Source of the DNA: Atherinomorus stipes
Lineage: Eukaryota; Chordata; Actinopteri; Atheriniformes; Atherinidae
Assembly (NCBI GenBank): GCA_023101725.1
Contig: JALJCO010007885.1
Location: 1-64,000 of the forward strand
Reading direction: 5' to 3'
Length of the DNA stretch: 64,000 nucleotides
The stretch's first letter is position 1, and every line of letters begins with the position of its first letter. The notes under the pieces are model-generated. The model was not told where the DNA came from. It saw only the letters and a program-made list of their open reading frames with translations, and did not search any database. This document shows positions 1 to 11,040 of the stretch, one piece after another. The position numbers and the translations under genes are program-made.

Positions 1-909
1 GTTATCAGACCGGCCAGTGAGTGCTGGCACCATTTACCCAGATCATGAATGTCTGACGATGTATTAATGATCCTGTTTATCATCAGAGCAGGTCACAGAA
101 ACTTAAGCGCATGTCAGAAAGAGGGCGACCAGTGAGCTGCCTCAACAGCTGTCACTTCCGCATTTCTGCAGATGTGACGTTGAATGGATAGTTTTAATAA
201 ACAGCAGAGGTCTCAAAAGTAGAAGTAAAAGTAGTTTTTAAGTACAAATCCTGCCATGTTTTTGGATCTGCCAGTACATTTAGAACTGCTGTTTTCACTA
301 ACGAGCTCATCTACCTGCAGGAGCTAATTAAACCCAGCTGCTTCAGTGATTGGTTGGAAAAACTGCCCGACAAGGTTTCTACTTTCTACCTCTACCCAAT
401 TTCTGACACCTCTGATAAACAGCTGATGGAGGTGGTGAGAAAATATGAAAATGAAAACAACACACATGGCATTTAAATACACGGACACCACCGCGTGGGC
501 AACACCAGACGTTTAATGCAAATGGGTCACAGGATGAACACTGTCACTCCCCCCCCCCCCACCCCCCACCCCCGCGTACGCCCGGTTACAGAGCTTTTTC
601 TGGAGTATGTGTTCACTTGACAAAAATGAACTTTTGTCTTGTTCTTGCAGCTCGAGGGCAGTAACAAAGTTCTTGTTTCTCGTGGAGCATGTAATAAACT
701 TCAGGCTAAGATAGAAGCTCTGCGTGAAACTAAATGAAGACATTTGGGAACCTAAAGCTGAATCCTTGAAAAGAGCTAAATTTCCACCAATACCCAGATA
801 CTTATCCTTATTTTTTTCTATTTTCTTTCAATTGTTAAAGATGTTTTAAAAAATTCTGATAATTTCTTTTTTTTTTTATTTATTAAATCAGAACAAAACT
901 GAAAAAAAT
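1..909. other. Gene-free leading segment with a C-rich tract
   Basis: No coding pattern or recognised repeat is seen. A nearly pure C tract lies at about 549-573, and AT-rich homopolymer runs begin near 800. The short minus-strand frame over the C tract is explained by translating the homopolymer into a glycine run. Confidence 0.5.
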
Positions 910-911
910 GG

Positions 912-1182
912 AAGAGGATTAGGGCCACTGAAAAAAAATTCTGAGAAAAAAGTCAGAATTCTGAGATTAATGTTGATTTTTTTTTTTTTTTTTTTAGATT
1001 AATTTTTTTCCGGAACATAAAACAAATTCGGCAGATTTTTTTAATGTTCTGGAAAAAATTCAGAAATCTGACTTTTGGGAAATTGAAAAAAAAAAAAGAA
1101 AATCCTGAAAAAAAAGTCAAAATTCTGACTTTTTTTTTTGTCAGAATTATATTTATTTTTTCTTCAGTGGCCCCAGTCCTCT
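912..1182. repeat. Foldback MITE-like element rich in AAATTCTGA words
   Basis: The left end (GGGCCACTGAA at about 922) is matched in inverted orientation at the right end (TTCAGTGGCCCC at about 1164), and the outer AGAGGA words also pair. The interior is A/T homopolymer DNA with repeated TCAGAATTCTGA-type words. This suits a small hairpin MITE whose interior grew by slippage. No target duplication is clear, so the superfamily is unknown. Confidence 0.5.
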
Positions 1183-1984
1183 CCCGTCCTTCATGAATCA
1201 CGGCCATAGTTTTGCTTTTCTCTGTAATCTGCTCAGCGTGGTGTCTGTTCTGCCCTTTCTGCCTCATCTTCCTCCATGTCCCCTCTGCAGCTCCGTCATC
1301 CTCACAGTTTTTATAACGACTGATGAAGCTTAAAACCAAACTAATCATGTTGAACTTTATAGTTCTGGTATGTCTGATGACTTCTGGCTGCAGCTATGAA
1401 GTAAAGTCACTCTCACACAGGGTGTCCACCCCTGCTCCAGCCAAGATTTTATATCACCATAACCTGCCAACAGCTGCCATGGCAACCTCCCTTTCCCACC
1501 ATCCCAGTTCCCACTGTCCCAGATTTCTATGTGTAGTCTCTCCTTTCTCTCTTTCAGGAGTGAAAGCTGTTGTAGATGAGCAGATCTGAGTTGGATCAGG
1601 TTACTGGAGTATGGATGGCAGTTTCATGATGATGTCAGCACGCTGGATTTAAACTCCTGGTGTGGAAGGTTGCAGACCAGATGAAACTGGTAGAAACCTG
1701 CAGGGTCTCACCTGGTCTGGTGTCTTATTTGTGTAAAATGTGATAGTGAGGGGAGGAGCGTGAAGACCTGTCGTTATGTTTCTTACCTTTTTCTTGGTGA
1801 CTTCCTTCTTCATCCCCACAAACCCAGAACAGATCCCCCCCCCTCCTCCCCCCCCATCTCACTAAGCAGATGATGATTGGATTCAGACGAAGACGTTTTT
1901 GTTCCCCATTGTCCCCCTACCAGAGCGGTCAAAGGTGGAGCCCCCAGCCCGGTCCCCTCCTGTCCACATTCCGACTCTGCAGTC
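1183..1984. other. Gene-free segment, one weak exon-like trace
   Basis: No convincing gene is seen. On the minus strand a short open stretch starting with Met at 1813 reads MKKEVTKKK and runs into a good splice donor (GTAAGA, intron side from 1786). The plus strand has a C-rich tract at 1836-1853. The exon-like trace is too short to assign. Confidence 0.35.
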
Positions 1985-2092
1985 TAATGTATGATTTAAA
2001 AAAATCTATATATTTAGGACCCTCTTTGAAGACTAGATTGTTCATCTCAAAGGGGTTTATCCTATAAATAAATTGAAATCGAAATGTGTGGT
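1985..2092 (+). repeat. Probable LINE 3' tail
   Basis: The text GGACCCTCTTTGAAGACTAG, then a 'TCATCTCAAAGGGG' word and an AATAAA-like end, resembles the 3' untranslated tails of fish non-LTR retrotransposons. No coding part is attached, consistent with 5' truncation. The assignment rests on recalled tail similarity only. Confidence 0.35.
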
Positions 2093-2215
2093 GCGACAGA
2101 CTGGCGACCTGTCCAGGGTGTACCCCGCCTCTTACCTGATAATAGCTGGGATAGACTCCAGCAACCCCCGTGACCCTGAACTGACTAAGTGGTATGGAAA
2201 ATGAATGAATGAATG
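2093..2215 (+). repeat. Non-LTR retrotransposon 3' tail ending in (ATGA)n
   Basis: The segment carries the words CTGGCGACCTGTCCAGGGTG and 'CCCCGCCTCT', then 'AGCTGGGATAGACTCCAGC', and ends in AATGAATGAATGAATG. This is the common fish LINE/SINE 3' tail with a short tandem terminus. Only the tail is present, so this is a 5'-truncated copy. Whether it belongs to an L2-type or RTE-type element cannot be decided from this piece. Confidence 0.6.
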
Positions 2216-2308
2216 TGTGGAGGGTCCAGGCTGCAAGGATAACAACAAACATGACCGGGACCCTTCTTATCAGAAGATTTCTTCTTCCCTGGATACATTC
2301 CCTGTAAG

Positions 2309-2335
2309 CCCCCCCCCCCCCCCCCCCCCCCCCCC
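2309..2335. repeat. Poly-C homopolymer
   Basis: There are 27 consecutive C residues. The length is probably unreliable in any sequencing consensus. Reading frames that cross it on the minus strand (polyglycine) are artefacts. Confidence 0.9.
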
Positions 2336-2639
2336 GACCGAACATTACCGAATGTTCGGTTTTAGCAGGGAAAACATGATTAATCAATGATTTTATCACA
2401 GAGGACAGCCCCTGATACACTTTTCCATACACTGAATGCAGGGGAGAAAGTTTTCCTATAAAACAAACTGTTCTATACTGTGCTATAGAGGAAAAGACAG
2501 AAAAGAAAACAAGCAAAAAAAGAGGAAGGAGACAAGTTCAGAAAAGAAAATTAGAGAACAAGATACACTAAAATGAAGCAAAAGTGACCCCACAAGATGA
2601 AACCTGAACCCAAACCAAATCTGTCCATCACTTGATTTT

Positions 2640-3480
2640 ATGTTTCTAGCTGAAACTTGGTTAGATAAAACGATAGAGCAGCTGTTCTCATTGAGTCAAC
2701 CTCAGTTTTTATCCGTGATCTGTGTTGATTTTGACTGTATCATTATTGTTGGTGATTTTAACATCCATGTTGACAACCTTCAGGACAAAGGGACGAAGGA
2801 CCTGCCACTTTGGACAACTTGGGCTGACTCAGCATGTGACAGAGCCCACAATAGGAAACACCTTAGATTCACTGATTATGAAAGGGTTTGGACATTTCCA
2901 AAGTTACGGTGTGTGATGTGGGGCTTTTGTATCACTACTGTGTTTTCTTTGAGAGTACTATTTCAGTGCACACAAATGTTTCAACGAATGTGATAACTAA
3001 ATGGTGTATAAATAAAAATACCAGTTGAGATTTTGAAAGAGATCTTCTCTTAACATCCGCCTTGTGAGTTACTAGCTTTAATACGAGCATGCTAAATGTT
3101 ATGGATTCTATTGCTCCTATTAAGGTGAAGGTTATCTCTGGAGGGAAAAAGTCTCCATGGAGAAATTCCACACTGGTGAAAACTGAAAAGAGAGTGTCGG
3201 AAAGTCGAGCGCAGATGGAGAAAAACAAAACTACAGGTTCACTATGACATCTGCAAGGAGAAGCTTCACTTTTATCATTTACAGCTGAAGAATGCAAGGA
3301 ATTCATATTTTTCTGACATCATCAAAAAACAATCATAATGCTCGGGCTTATTTGTTACAGTCGACAGGCTAACAAACCCTCATGTATCAGTAGCTCCTGA
3401 ACTTTATTCCACCAAATCCTCCAATGACTTTGCCAAATTCTTCACAGATAAAATCCAAAATTTCAGACAAGTTGGTCAGA
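2640..3480 (+). pseudogene. L2/CR1-type LINE fragment (endonuclease to linker)
   Basis: The first part, with frameshifts, encodes the end of an APE-type endonuclease: 'AETWLDK' near 2645 and the core motif VGDFNIHVD near 2749-2776, where the Asp and His are typical catalytic-region residues. Downstream (3140-3475) a different frame continues into the linker found between endonuclease and reverse transcriptase in this clade: a 'SPWRNS' word, then a 'VKTEKREC'-like basic segment, and 'FAKFFTDKIQ' near 3430. The reverse transcriptase itself is missing; the copy stops near 3480, just before another element. Several frameshifts and stops make it inactive. L2-like is the best guess; Rex1-like is possible. 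Confidence 0.7.
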
Positions 3481-3510
3481 TGTTGCCCATAGTGGTCAAA
3501 GGAATATTAA

Positions 3511-4333
3511 AGCTGGGGACACACTACACAATTATTTGCCCTAACCCTAACCTTAACCCACGATTGTCAGTCGGGTGTAGTCTGCTGGGGCTAGTTGAGT
3601 TCAGTCTGCTTCGCCAGTTGAGGGAAAAGCACGACTGGGAGCCGCGCTGCAGAACTGCAGGGGTCTGCATGTGCAACAAACTGCATGGATTTGCTACTGT
3701 AACCCGGCGTACGATCAAATCCTGAAAACGTTGTATGCACAACAATATTCAGATGTAATTTATGCATACGCATGGATCCAAGTACGTTCTCTTTGTACAT
3801 CCTAATAAACGTGGAATAGAGCGCGCACGTTAGAGTATCTGCACTGGGGATTCTCCTCTCTGCACCATCAGAAAGCAAAATATGACCATAGAAGTGAAGA
3901 AAATGAAGGATGAACTTGAGACTGTTTGTTTAACTGAAAAACTGGCAAAGTTGTGTTCTGTGGCATGCTGTCCTTAGGCATTAAAAGAGTGTGTAACACA
4001 CTGCTGTGGGGTCAGAGTCGTGCACACAAGCTGAAATAAGAAGCACAACAGCAAATGGTATACTACAACAAAATGTAGAAGAGAATCTGGAAGATGATTT
4101 GTGTCTTCTTCTTCTGTTCTGTATAACGGCAGCTGGCACACAAGGACTCATGATTTCCACCACCTCAGCCGGGTTGAACGATCTTGTTGTCCGTGATCCC
4201 GTGGAGGATACAGTCATTAAACATGTTATCCCCAATCTTGAATGAATCTCCAGAGTCCAGTTGGTTAATGTGAAAGCTTCAGTCTTTTCAAAATCAGCAA
4301 CAACTATGACAGTTGTGTAGTGTGTCCCTAGCA
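3511..4333. mobile_element. TIR DNA transposon (non-autonomous), TAA target duplication
   Basis: The left terminus AGCTGGGGACACACTACACA is matched in inverted orientation at the right end (TTGTGTAGTGTGTCCCTAGC), giving about 20-bp inverted repeats. TAA lies directly outside each end (3508-3510 and 4334-4336). A 3-bp TWA duplication suits PIF/Harbinger, but no transposase or Myb-like ORF is recognised in the 823 bp. Internal open frames on both strands (up to 117 codons) resemble nothing known to me. A short (CCCTAA)-like stretch at 3540-3556 lies inside it. Confidence 0.75.
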
Positions 4334-4336
4334 TAA

Positions 4337-5064
4337 GGGAGTTTGTGTGTTTGCTCAGACAGATGAAAAATTAGGGGGAACATTGTTGGTGTTACTGATC
4401 TCCAGTAGATCCAGAAGGTTCCTCTGTGGCAGATATTGATTAATGATGATCAGCTGACTTTGTACTATAAGTTTAAATACTGATGGGACTGCTTAAGACT
4501 TAGCAACACATTTCTACACATCTTTTGTTGTGTTTAGCTTTCTTTATTTAATTGTAAGATTCAGGAAGCCAGTACCCTAACTGTGTTAAAGGCAGGGTAG
4601 GATATTCTGGAAAAACGGTTAGAGCAAAGCTAAATTTGAAAAAAGATATACACCCCCAAAACCACGCCTCCAGAGCACAGGAACGCGTCCGCCGTTAGTT
4701 GTCGGTAAACATAACCAAGTGGCTAGCTTGTCAGCTTCCCAGTAAACAGCAGAAGAACCACGTTTCTAAAAGTGATAATTATCTCACCTCCAACTTCTTC
4801 TGCGGTGTAAAACATCCTTACTGCAAACACCAACACCTCCATGACTTCATCCACATCTGTTTTTTCTTTTTAAGATGTCGTAGCGCAACCCTTCTGGTAG
4901 CTAATCAGAAGTGCTGCTTGTTTAGGGATAATGATAAGAGAAGCTAATGTTGTCTTATGAGTCAGAGTACAGACCTGAATTATGGATTCAGCAGCGTGGT
5001 GTTTGTAGTCAGGCACCTCGTTGGTCAGCCTGCTAGCAGTGGCTGAGCTAAGATGATGCAGCGG
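4337..5064. other. Gene-free segment with one possible transposon end
   Basis: At 4586 TTAA is followed by AGGCAGGGTAGG, the look of a TTAA-target transposon end common in fish. No matching inverted end was found before the LTR at 5065, so this may be a half-element. Nothing else is recognised. Confidence 0.35.
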
Positions 5065-5439
5065 TGAAGAATCACAGACGCGTCGCTTAAGGTTACACGT
5101 TTATTACAATATAACTGGTAAAATACGGCAAAGGACTGTGTCGTCAGACCCTGTACGTGTCTCAGCGGTCAAAACGGAGTCCCCAGGTCCAGCTGTCTGT
5201 AGTCCGCGCTCGCTCACGTTCCGAAGGACCCCGTCTTCCTGTTTACTGTGATACTTTATAGAAGCCTGTCAGACCCCTCCCCACCTGATATTCAGTCTGT
5301 AGTGAGTCGTCTGTGAATGACACGTCAGCTTGGGATCTAGGTTCATAATTTGTCATGTCGCCCTAATTTATCAGTCGTCCTTGTCCTTGTCATAATCTTA
5401 ACAGTATATATCTATAGAGTCAGACAGTCTGCCACCACA
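5065..5439 (-). mobile_element. 3' LTR of a reverse-oriented LTR retroelement
   Basis: Read on the minus strand, the segment begins TGTGGTGGCAG next to a polypurine tract, carries a TATA-like CTATAAAG (near 5255-5262) and a polyadenylation signal AATAAA (complement at 5100-5105), and ends near 5065 in ...TTCA. This order fits U3-R-U5 of one LTR of about 375 bp. The second (5') LTR was not found in the window, so target duplication cannot be tested. The pol relic at 7560-8840 in the same orientation supports the call. The outer boundary is approximate. Confidence 0.65.
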
Positions 5440-5448
5440 CTCCCCCTC
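5440..5448 (-). other. Polypurine tract of the LTR element
   Basis: The minus strand reads GAGGGGGAG immediately before the LTR start. This is the position and composition of a plus-strand primer tract and defines the internal/LTR boundary. Confidence 0.6.
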
Positions 5449-5839
5449 AGTGACGTAATTCACGTCACTCACCCAGTCGAACTAGATATGTGTCATTTAC
5501 CCAAACCCTCATTAACTAACTAAATCAAATTCAAGTCCCCATAATCAACTTAAACATAAATCACCCCAAGTCACCCTACCTTACTGTTACCCGTCAGTCT
5601 TGACACAGCCCTTGCCAACAATCAATTACATATTAAATAAAAAATAGGAAAGATAGAGAAAGTAGAGGAGGAAAGACAGAAAATCACAAAATCACATCCT
5701 AACGTGTAACCTTATAAAAGATTTGTTTACAGGTACGCAAATCGGTATGCGTTCACAATACAATCATTGTGGACACAATCAATAAAACATTTAACAATCA
5801 AAAACAATCAAACAATAATCAAAACAGAATTACTGGCTA

Positions 5840-6180
5840 ATTGATCCTTAGCTGTAAGAAAATTATATGATTAACACTAATCAATGTGTATGTTATTAAC
5901 CTTATGATCAACAAATATCAAATTAACTCTATGATTAACAAATTCATAATGATTAACAAATTCAATGTGTAAGCAATTAACACTATGATTAACAAATTAA
6001 ATGTGTAAGCAATTAGCTGATTAACCAAAACATAACGAAACTCAATGTGAATAAAATCTAACTGATTAATAGAACTCAATGTGTCTGAAATTAACTCTAT
6101 TGATTAACAATTTACTATACCACCTACCACCTCAACATGTACGCAAACAATTCCACCACTTAACCAAATCAAAGTGTGTG
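5840..6180. repeat. Degenerate AT-rich tandem repeat inside the LTR element
   Basis: Words such as TCAATGTGTAAGCAATTAAC and ATGATTAACAAATT recur with an irregular period of roughly 35-45 bp across the interval, with trailing copies to about 6320. It lies between the LTR/polypurine tract and the pol relic, where envelope or accessory sequence would be expected. It may be an expanded non-coding internal region. Confidence 0.55.
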
Positions 6181-7559
6181 ATTTAACAATACTGATTAGT
6201 AAAATCAACAGGAACAACTAAAATGTGTGATGCAGAACCTTAAAACAACTCAATTACCACTAAATGAAAATTGATGTGAAATAAAGATGACACAACTAGA
6301 AATGTGTGTGTGAAATTATTCTTAGCTGAAACAGAAACTTTAAAATCGTTAACTTTATGTGAAAACACCAATTATCCTCCTGGTATGATTCTTGTAGAAA
6401 TGCAGCATTTGGATAGTAATTTCTTGGCCCCTTGTCAGTCATAGACTGAATTTCCTGTAGCTCGAACAACCACCCCCCTCAGCCACATAATGAGACTATG
6501 TTGGCTGAGGAAAGCAGATCCAACATCCAGTGTGCAATATCAAAGCAGATTATGCAGAGATTTGTAACTTTATTTTGCAGCTGACATGTTACTGATGTGT
6601 CTTCTTGCACCACGACCACGATGGCTCTTTGTAACCTGATGCCTCAGTTTATTCACAGGCACAGGTCAAGGTAACCATCACCACCCATCTCCACAGGTGT
6701 CAACCTTCTTCACATTTCTGGACACATTTTGAGCAGTGAACAGCACAGCGAGTGATGACGCAGACATCAACAACTCAGCCTCTGTGAGAGACTCGTCTCA
6801 CCCTCAACATCCAGGCTGCATCCTTATTTTTGTCGTGGTGTACAACATACAGTGTTGCCATGTCAGCTGTTCTGTTGAGCAGCTGAGGACTGATTTCTTT
6901 CCGGACGGCTTGATTCAGCAGTGACCTGTTTGCAGAAAAAAACAACAGCTTACCACAGATACACAAATACATGTAATGTCGTTTTATTTCTAATTGGATT
7001 AACGTTACTCCCCGGAGTGAAAAGTTGTTGTTCGTCCAGTTCGGCTCTCCTCGGCTCTCCTCTGCGTCCTCAGCGTCCTTTCCATTTCCTTCGAAGCGGT
7101 CCCGACTCTTCTCCTTTGGTTATGGTGAACTTTCCTCCTTCCTGTGGTGTGGGTGGAATTTTCTGAAACACTATTACACTTTTCCATTGTCTAATTGGAT
7201 TAAGACTAAACAGGTCAAACAGCTAATATGACCTCTTTACTACTGTGTGCACCAGTTCTTCTGCAGTTCTGTGTTCTGTGGCTTCAAGCCAAAGAGAGAA
7301 ACGGCAAAATACTGTCAAAAATTACAGTTTCTGTTTTACTTTGATGACATAAATTACAGAATCCACCCGGAGGTTGTAGAAAACTTCTTTTTGGCACAAG
7401 CAGTCGACCTGAGAAAGGCACAAACATTTCCTGGATTGCTGGTCAGACAGATGTAACATCTTTACAATTGCAGCTCTCCTGAAGAGCATCAGATCATCAG
7501 TTCAGTTCAGAGTTTCATGGGCGTGCCCATGTATGGGGGACCGCTGAGACACAGTACTA
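6181..7559. other. Inner part of the LTR element or flanking DNA, no gene recognised
   Basis: No envelope or integrase motif is visible. At 6469-6480 the minus strand has another purine tract (GAGGGGGGTGG) preceding TGGTTG, which could be an old internal priming tract or the start of a second LTR relic. A plus-strand frame at 7247-7456 (69 codons) is open but unrecognised. A CpG-containing stretch lies at 7600-7680 and belongs to the RNase H relic. Confidence 0.4.
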
Positions 7560-8840
7560 GGACTCCGACAACACAGTGACATCTTTTGGCCTTCCGACAG
7601 TGTTAGAGCTCGGACTACTGCGGTTAATTCGGCTCGTTGGGCTGAACACGCGTTTGTTAGTTTCGCGGCTTTCAAGCAGGTGGAAATTGTCGTTTACGCT
7701 GTCATACTGAATCCATCGCATAACCCGATTCTAGGCCTCTGCTGGAACGATAACACGACCCATCTGTGAAAAACAGAGATTCATTATCATTTAGTGATAT
7801 TGCCTTCAGATCTGGTCTAAGTTTTGTGTTCTGTTCACATTCAGCTGCACAATCATGAGGTTCTCCATCACCTGGGAGGGGAATCAAATCTGCTGGGTTT
7901 TTTTGTTTCTACACACTTTGATGGTTACGTCTGGGTACTCAAGAATCCGTTGGTAGTCAACGATTCTTTTTGGGGTGTAAGTGGAATGCCCCCTTTTTCC
8001 AACAGCTTAACAACTTTGTGTTCCCACTAAAATCTGCACATCATAACCCATGGTTAAAGTTGATGCATGTGAGTTCACCTGATGAACTGCTGCAGGTGGC
8101 TGTGGGTAGCAGGATGGCAGACCGAGTTCTATTGGGCTCAGCGCAGTACTGAAATAGGTTACACATTGTGGCTTTTCTCCAACACTTGTGTTTTGAGCTA
8201 AAACCCAACATGCATGGCCCTGTCTGCAACTGACATATAGAATGAACGATCTGTCATAGTTTGGGATCGCAAGAACTGGTGCTGTTTGGAGTGCAAGTTT
8301 GATGTCTTCAAAGGCCTGGTCTGCAAGAGGCGTCCAGGTCAGTGAAGTTTCCCTCAACATTGTTGTCCCTAAGGCCCTTTACTATATCTCTAGCGGCTGT
8401 ACAAGAACAGAATAATGTTCGACCCAATTTCATTAATACTTCATTATCCTAAGGAAGGTTAACATCTGTTGAATGTCTTGGGTTTTATAGCACTGTTGAT
8501 CGCTTCAAGATTTGATTGCAGAATTTGTTTTTTCCCTTCAGAAGACATGCGGTTTTTGTTTTTGATCTCTGACTGACAGAATCTGCAGTTTTTTGTAGAG
8601 TCTTTGTTCCTGCTCAGCTAAGTAGCTGAGGAGATTACAGAAAAAAATAATTATTGGTAAGAGTAGGCTAAGAGCATCATCACAATAAGAAATTACAACG
8701 TTCGGGAGTTTAAACTGACGATCTGAGGTTCTGTCTCAGTTCCTTTGTGAACTTCGCCAGTGAGTTCACAAAGGCTCTGTGGCATACTCATGTACTTCAA
8801 AATGGCATTCGAACTGAAATAGAAACAGTTACTTGGGAAA
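7560..8840 (-). pseudogene. Retrovirus-like pol relic (RT and RNase H)
   Basis: Read on the minus strand from about 8840 down, fragments in several frames follow the order of a retroviral-type polymerase. A MPQSLCE word (the LPQG..SP region) lies near 8780. A catalytic YCDD lies at 8676-8687. Next come the connection-like segment with WTPLADQAF near 8330 and APVLAIP near 8270, and an RNase H with FTDGS near 7770 and AQRAEL near 7630. Frameshifts and stops break it repeatedly. Integrase and envelope were not found on the 3' side. It has the same orientation as the LTR at 5065-5439, so the two probably form one truncated, decayed element. A Gypsy-type source is the main alternative; the spacing of motifs looks more retrovirus-like. 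Confidence 0.7.
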
Positions 8841-9629
8841 CTTGAACTGACTTTTATGCCAAATAAATACTACAATGTTTCATTTTTCAAAACTATACAT
8901 GTTTTAACAATTTCCTCTCATACTTTTTGAATGTGAGTCTGTACAGGGTTCTTCATGGGAGCGTGCAAAGCTTTTTTAGTTTAACACTCACCGGTTGGGC
9001 AGATTTTATCTGACGTCTGAGTCCAATTTCACCCAACTTACTTGGTACATTGGATAATATTTGGAAAGCAGTTTCGCTTGGTCGTCGTCGGCGTTCGATT
9101 GGCTCGGTAAAATTGCTATCGTTGGAGTGCTTCACCTCTGCAAGAGACAGACAACTTTAGGAATTCTTTCTTTGTGTTTGTGATACAAATGGTTGTTGTG
9201 TTTCAAAATAAGCTAATTTTCTAACTTCTACAATCATGGTATCTAAATGTTTTGATGTGTAGTTAATGTTAATGAACAGTGTGATTTGTGAGAAGCTGTT
9301 GGTCACATCTCTTTGAATACTCTCAGACATTTTCACTCCAATGGCTGTCACACAGATTTCAGGCCAGTCTTTGGGGGTTCTGTGTCAGCTGGAAAGTCTT
9401 TCAGTGGGCAGCGTGGGTTTTCTAAGTTTCAAGGCAATTGTCCATTATGAAATTGTCCAGGTTTCAACTGCTTGAAACAATAGGAGATGTTATTTCACCC
9501 AACCAACAGATAAGAGCAGATTCTTTGGACACATCATGGCATATGGCTGTTCGATTGTCTGCAGTCTTGTGCCTTCGTTTGTGCACAAAATTGCCATGTT
9601 CAGGGGGCAGGATTTGACATCTACCTGGA
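8841..9629. other. Probable 5' part of the LTR element, unassigned
   Basis: Minus-strand open stretches (8953-9135 and 9157-9351) have biased composition but no motif I can name. They could be protease or gag remnants of the same element. No primer binding site or 5' LTR was recognised. Confidence 0.3.
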
Positions 9630-9888
9630 GTGCCAATTAGGAACAGTTTCTCCGAATTTAACCCATCTGAGGTTAAACCTATTTAAAGTGGCTGGGGAGC
9701 AGTTGGTGGGGGTTAAGACCTTGCTCAAGGGCCCACAGTAATTAACGGAGGTCATTTTGTCTCATAGTAGCATAACATGACACTCAAAACATTCTTGAGC
9801 AAGGTTCTAATTCCCCACACCAAATTTCAGCCACTTTAAATATTTAACTAGATGGGTTAAATTGGAGAAATAATTTCTAATTGGCACC
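9630..9888. repeat. Foldback element (about 98-bp inverted arms)
   Basis: The left arm (9630-9728) and right arm (9791-9888) are imperfect inverted copies. Both run from GTGCCAATTAG through TTTAACCCATCT and 'TTTAAAGTGGCTG' to CCTTGCTCAAG, with a loop of about 60 bp. The inner word 'GGTTAAGACCTTGCTCAAGG' also occurs as fragments at 15040-15110 and 19832-19936. No transposase; class not determined. Confidence 0.65.
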
Positions 9889-10524
9889 AAATTAAATTAA
9901 TAAAGTATATATATCTTTTAAAAAACATGGTTCAGTGTGTGTAGCATTGCCTCAAAATTTCATGATGGACAGGTTCCCAGCGTAGTTCCTCTTCAGCCAT
10001 GGCTCTCATAAATGCGGTTTATATTTTTTTCCATAAATGCATGAGTCCCTGAAGGTGTGGTCTATGCAGCGCATGTTGATCGTACTAATATTGCCCGAGA
10101 AGAAAGCCATCCCACATGCAATGGATGTCTGTTTATGTTTTGTTTTAATATCCTAAACAGAACTGGAATAATGACTACGCACACTGGTGAGTTTACATAA
10201 ACAATAATCCTGCAATATTGCATCACAAAATTTTGTGAAATTTCTAACCAAGCTGCCCCACTATAGAGCCCCCTACGTGGGATTATCTTATTCTGCCTGA
10301 TCTCAAAGATATGTTTGCTGTGTTTGCTTGCTGTGAGTTAACATGTTGTAACAAGATATTTTGGTGACCATAAGAAAGTACTGATTGATCGGCTGGCCGA
10401 GGCAGTGGACATTGTGTGAATTGCGACTACTTTTTCACTGATGACATCTGCTGCATGTAGTGCCACCAGCTCTATGTGAAGAGGCTGTCAGTTGCTGTGA
10501 CACAGTCCACATCATGGCGATGTC
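9889..10524. other. Gene-free AT-rich segment
   Basis: No repeat structure or coding pattern was recognised. Confidence 0.4.
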
Positions 10525-11040
10525 GTATTGTTTCTGACTACGCATTACCTGCTCGGCTTTATTAAAAATGATGAGTCTGGAGTTTGTACAATGGCTGACT
10601 GCACGTGAACCCAGCACAGTGAGACAACGCGCGGTGACTTTCAGCAGAGAACGAATGATACACGGATTAAAAGTGTTTTTCATTAATCAGTAATCACTCC
10701 CATCAACAAACTGAAGCACTCCACTCTAAGTTCTAAATTTGCCGTTCGTATCATTCATTTATAACATCGAGCAGGGCGGCTTGATGAAGGCTGCCATGTC
10801 AGATCGCCATGTTTTGCCTCTCGGGAGAAGGCGTGACAGTAGGAAAACACAGAAACTCACCGGACACACAGGAGTTTTCAGCTCAGTTCGAGGTAATGCC
10901 TTGGAGAGGGTCACCGCGCTAGAGAGGGGAGAGACTAGCGTCTCACTGATGCTGCGTTCACGTGCAGTCGGGCAGACGGCCGTTGGTAACAAACCAGATG
11001 TTATTTTAATCAATAAAGCCGAGCGTAATTACGGTAAAAT
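10525..11040. repeat. Foldback element with diverged inverted arms
   Basis: The interval about 10525-10665 and the interval about 10905-11040 share, in inverted orientation, the ordered words TCACCGCGC, TCTCACTG, GTTCACGTGCAGTC and AATAAAGCCGAGC. The arms are roughly 130 bp, diverged, and separated by about 230 bp. The long open frames at 10435-10683 (minus) and 10739-11095 (plus) are mirror readings of these arms rather than genes. Confidence 0.55.

Noticed and set aside
1323..1589. 88-codon plus-strand frame with a signal-peptide-like start
   Set aside because: The hydrophobic start is followed by pyrimidine-rich, intron-like text and nothing downstream supports a protein; no conserved motif.
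1929..2516. 195-codon minus-strand frame
   Set aside because: It crosses a LINE tail and a poly-C tract (polyglycine) and has no domain.
3539..3557. Telomere-like CCCTAACCCTAACC
   Set aside because: Only about two and a half units inside a transposon; too short to mean an interstitial telomere or a fusion point.
7247..7456. 69-codon plus-strand frame
   Set aside because: It runs antisense inside the probable LTR element and matches no motif I know.
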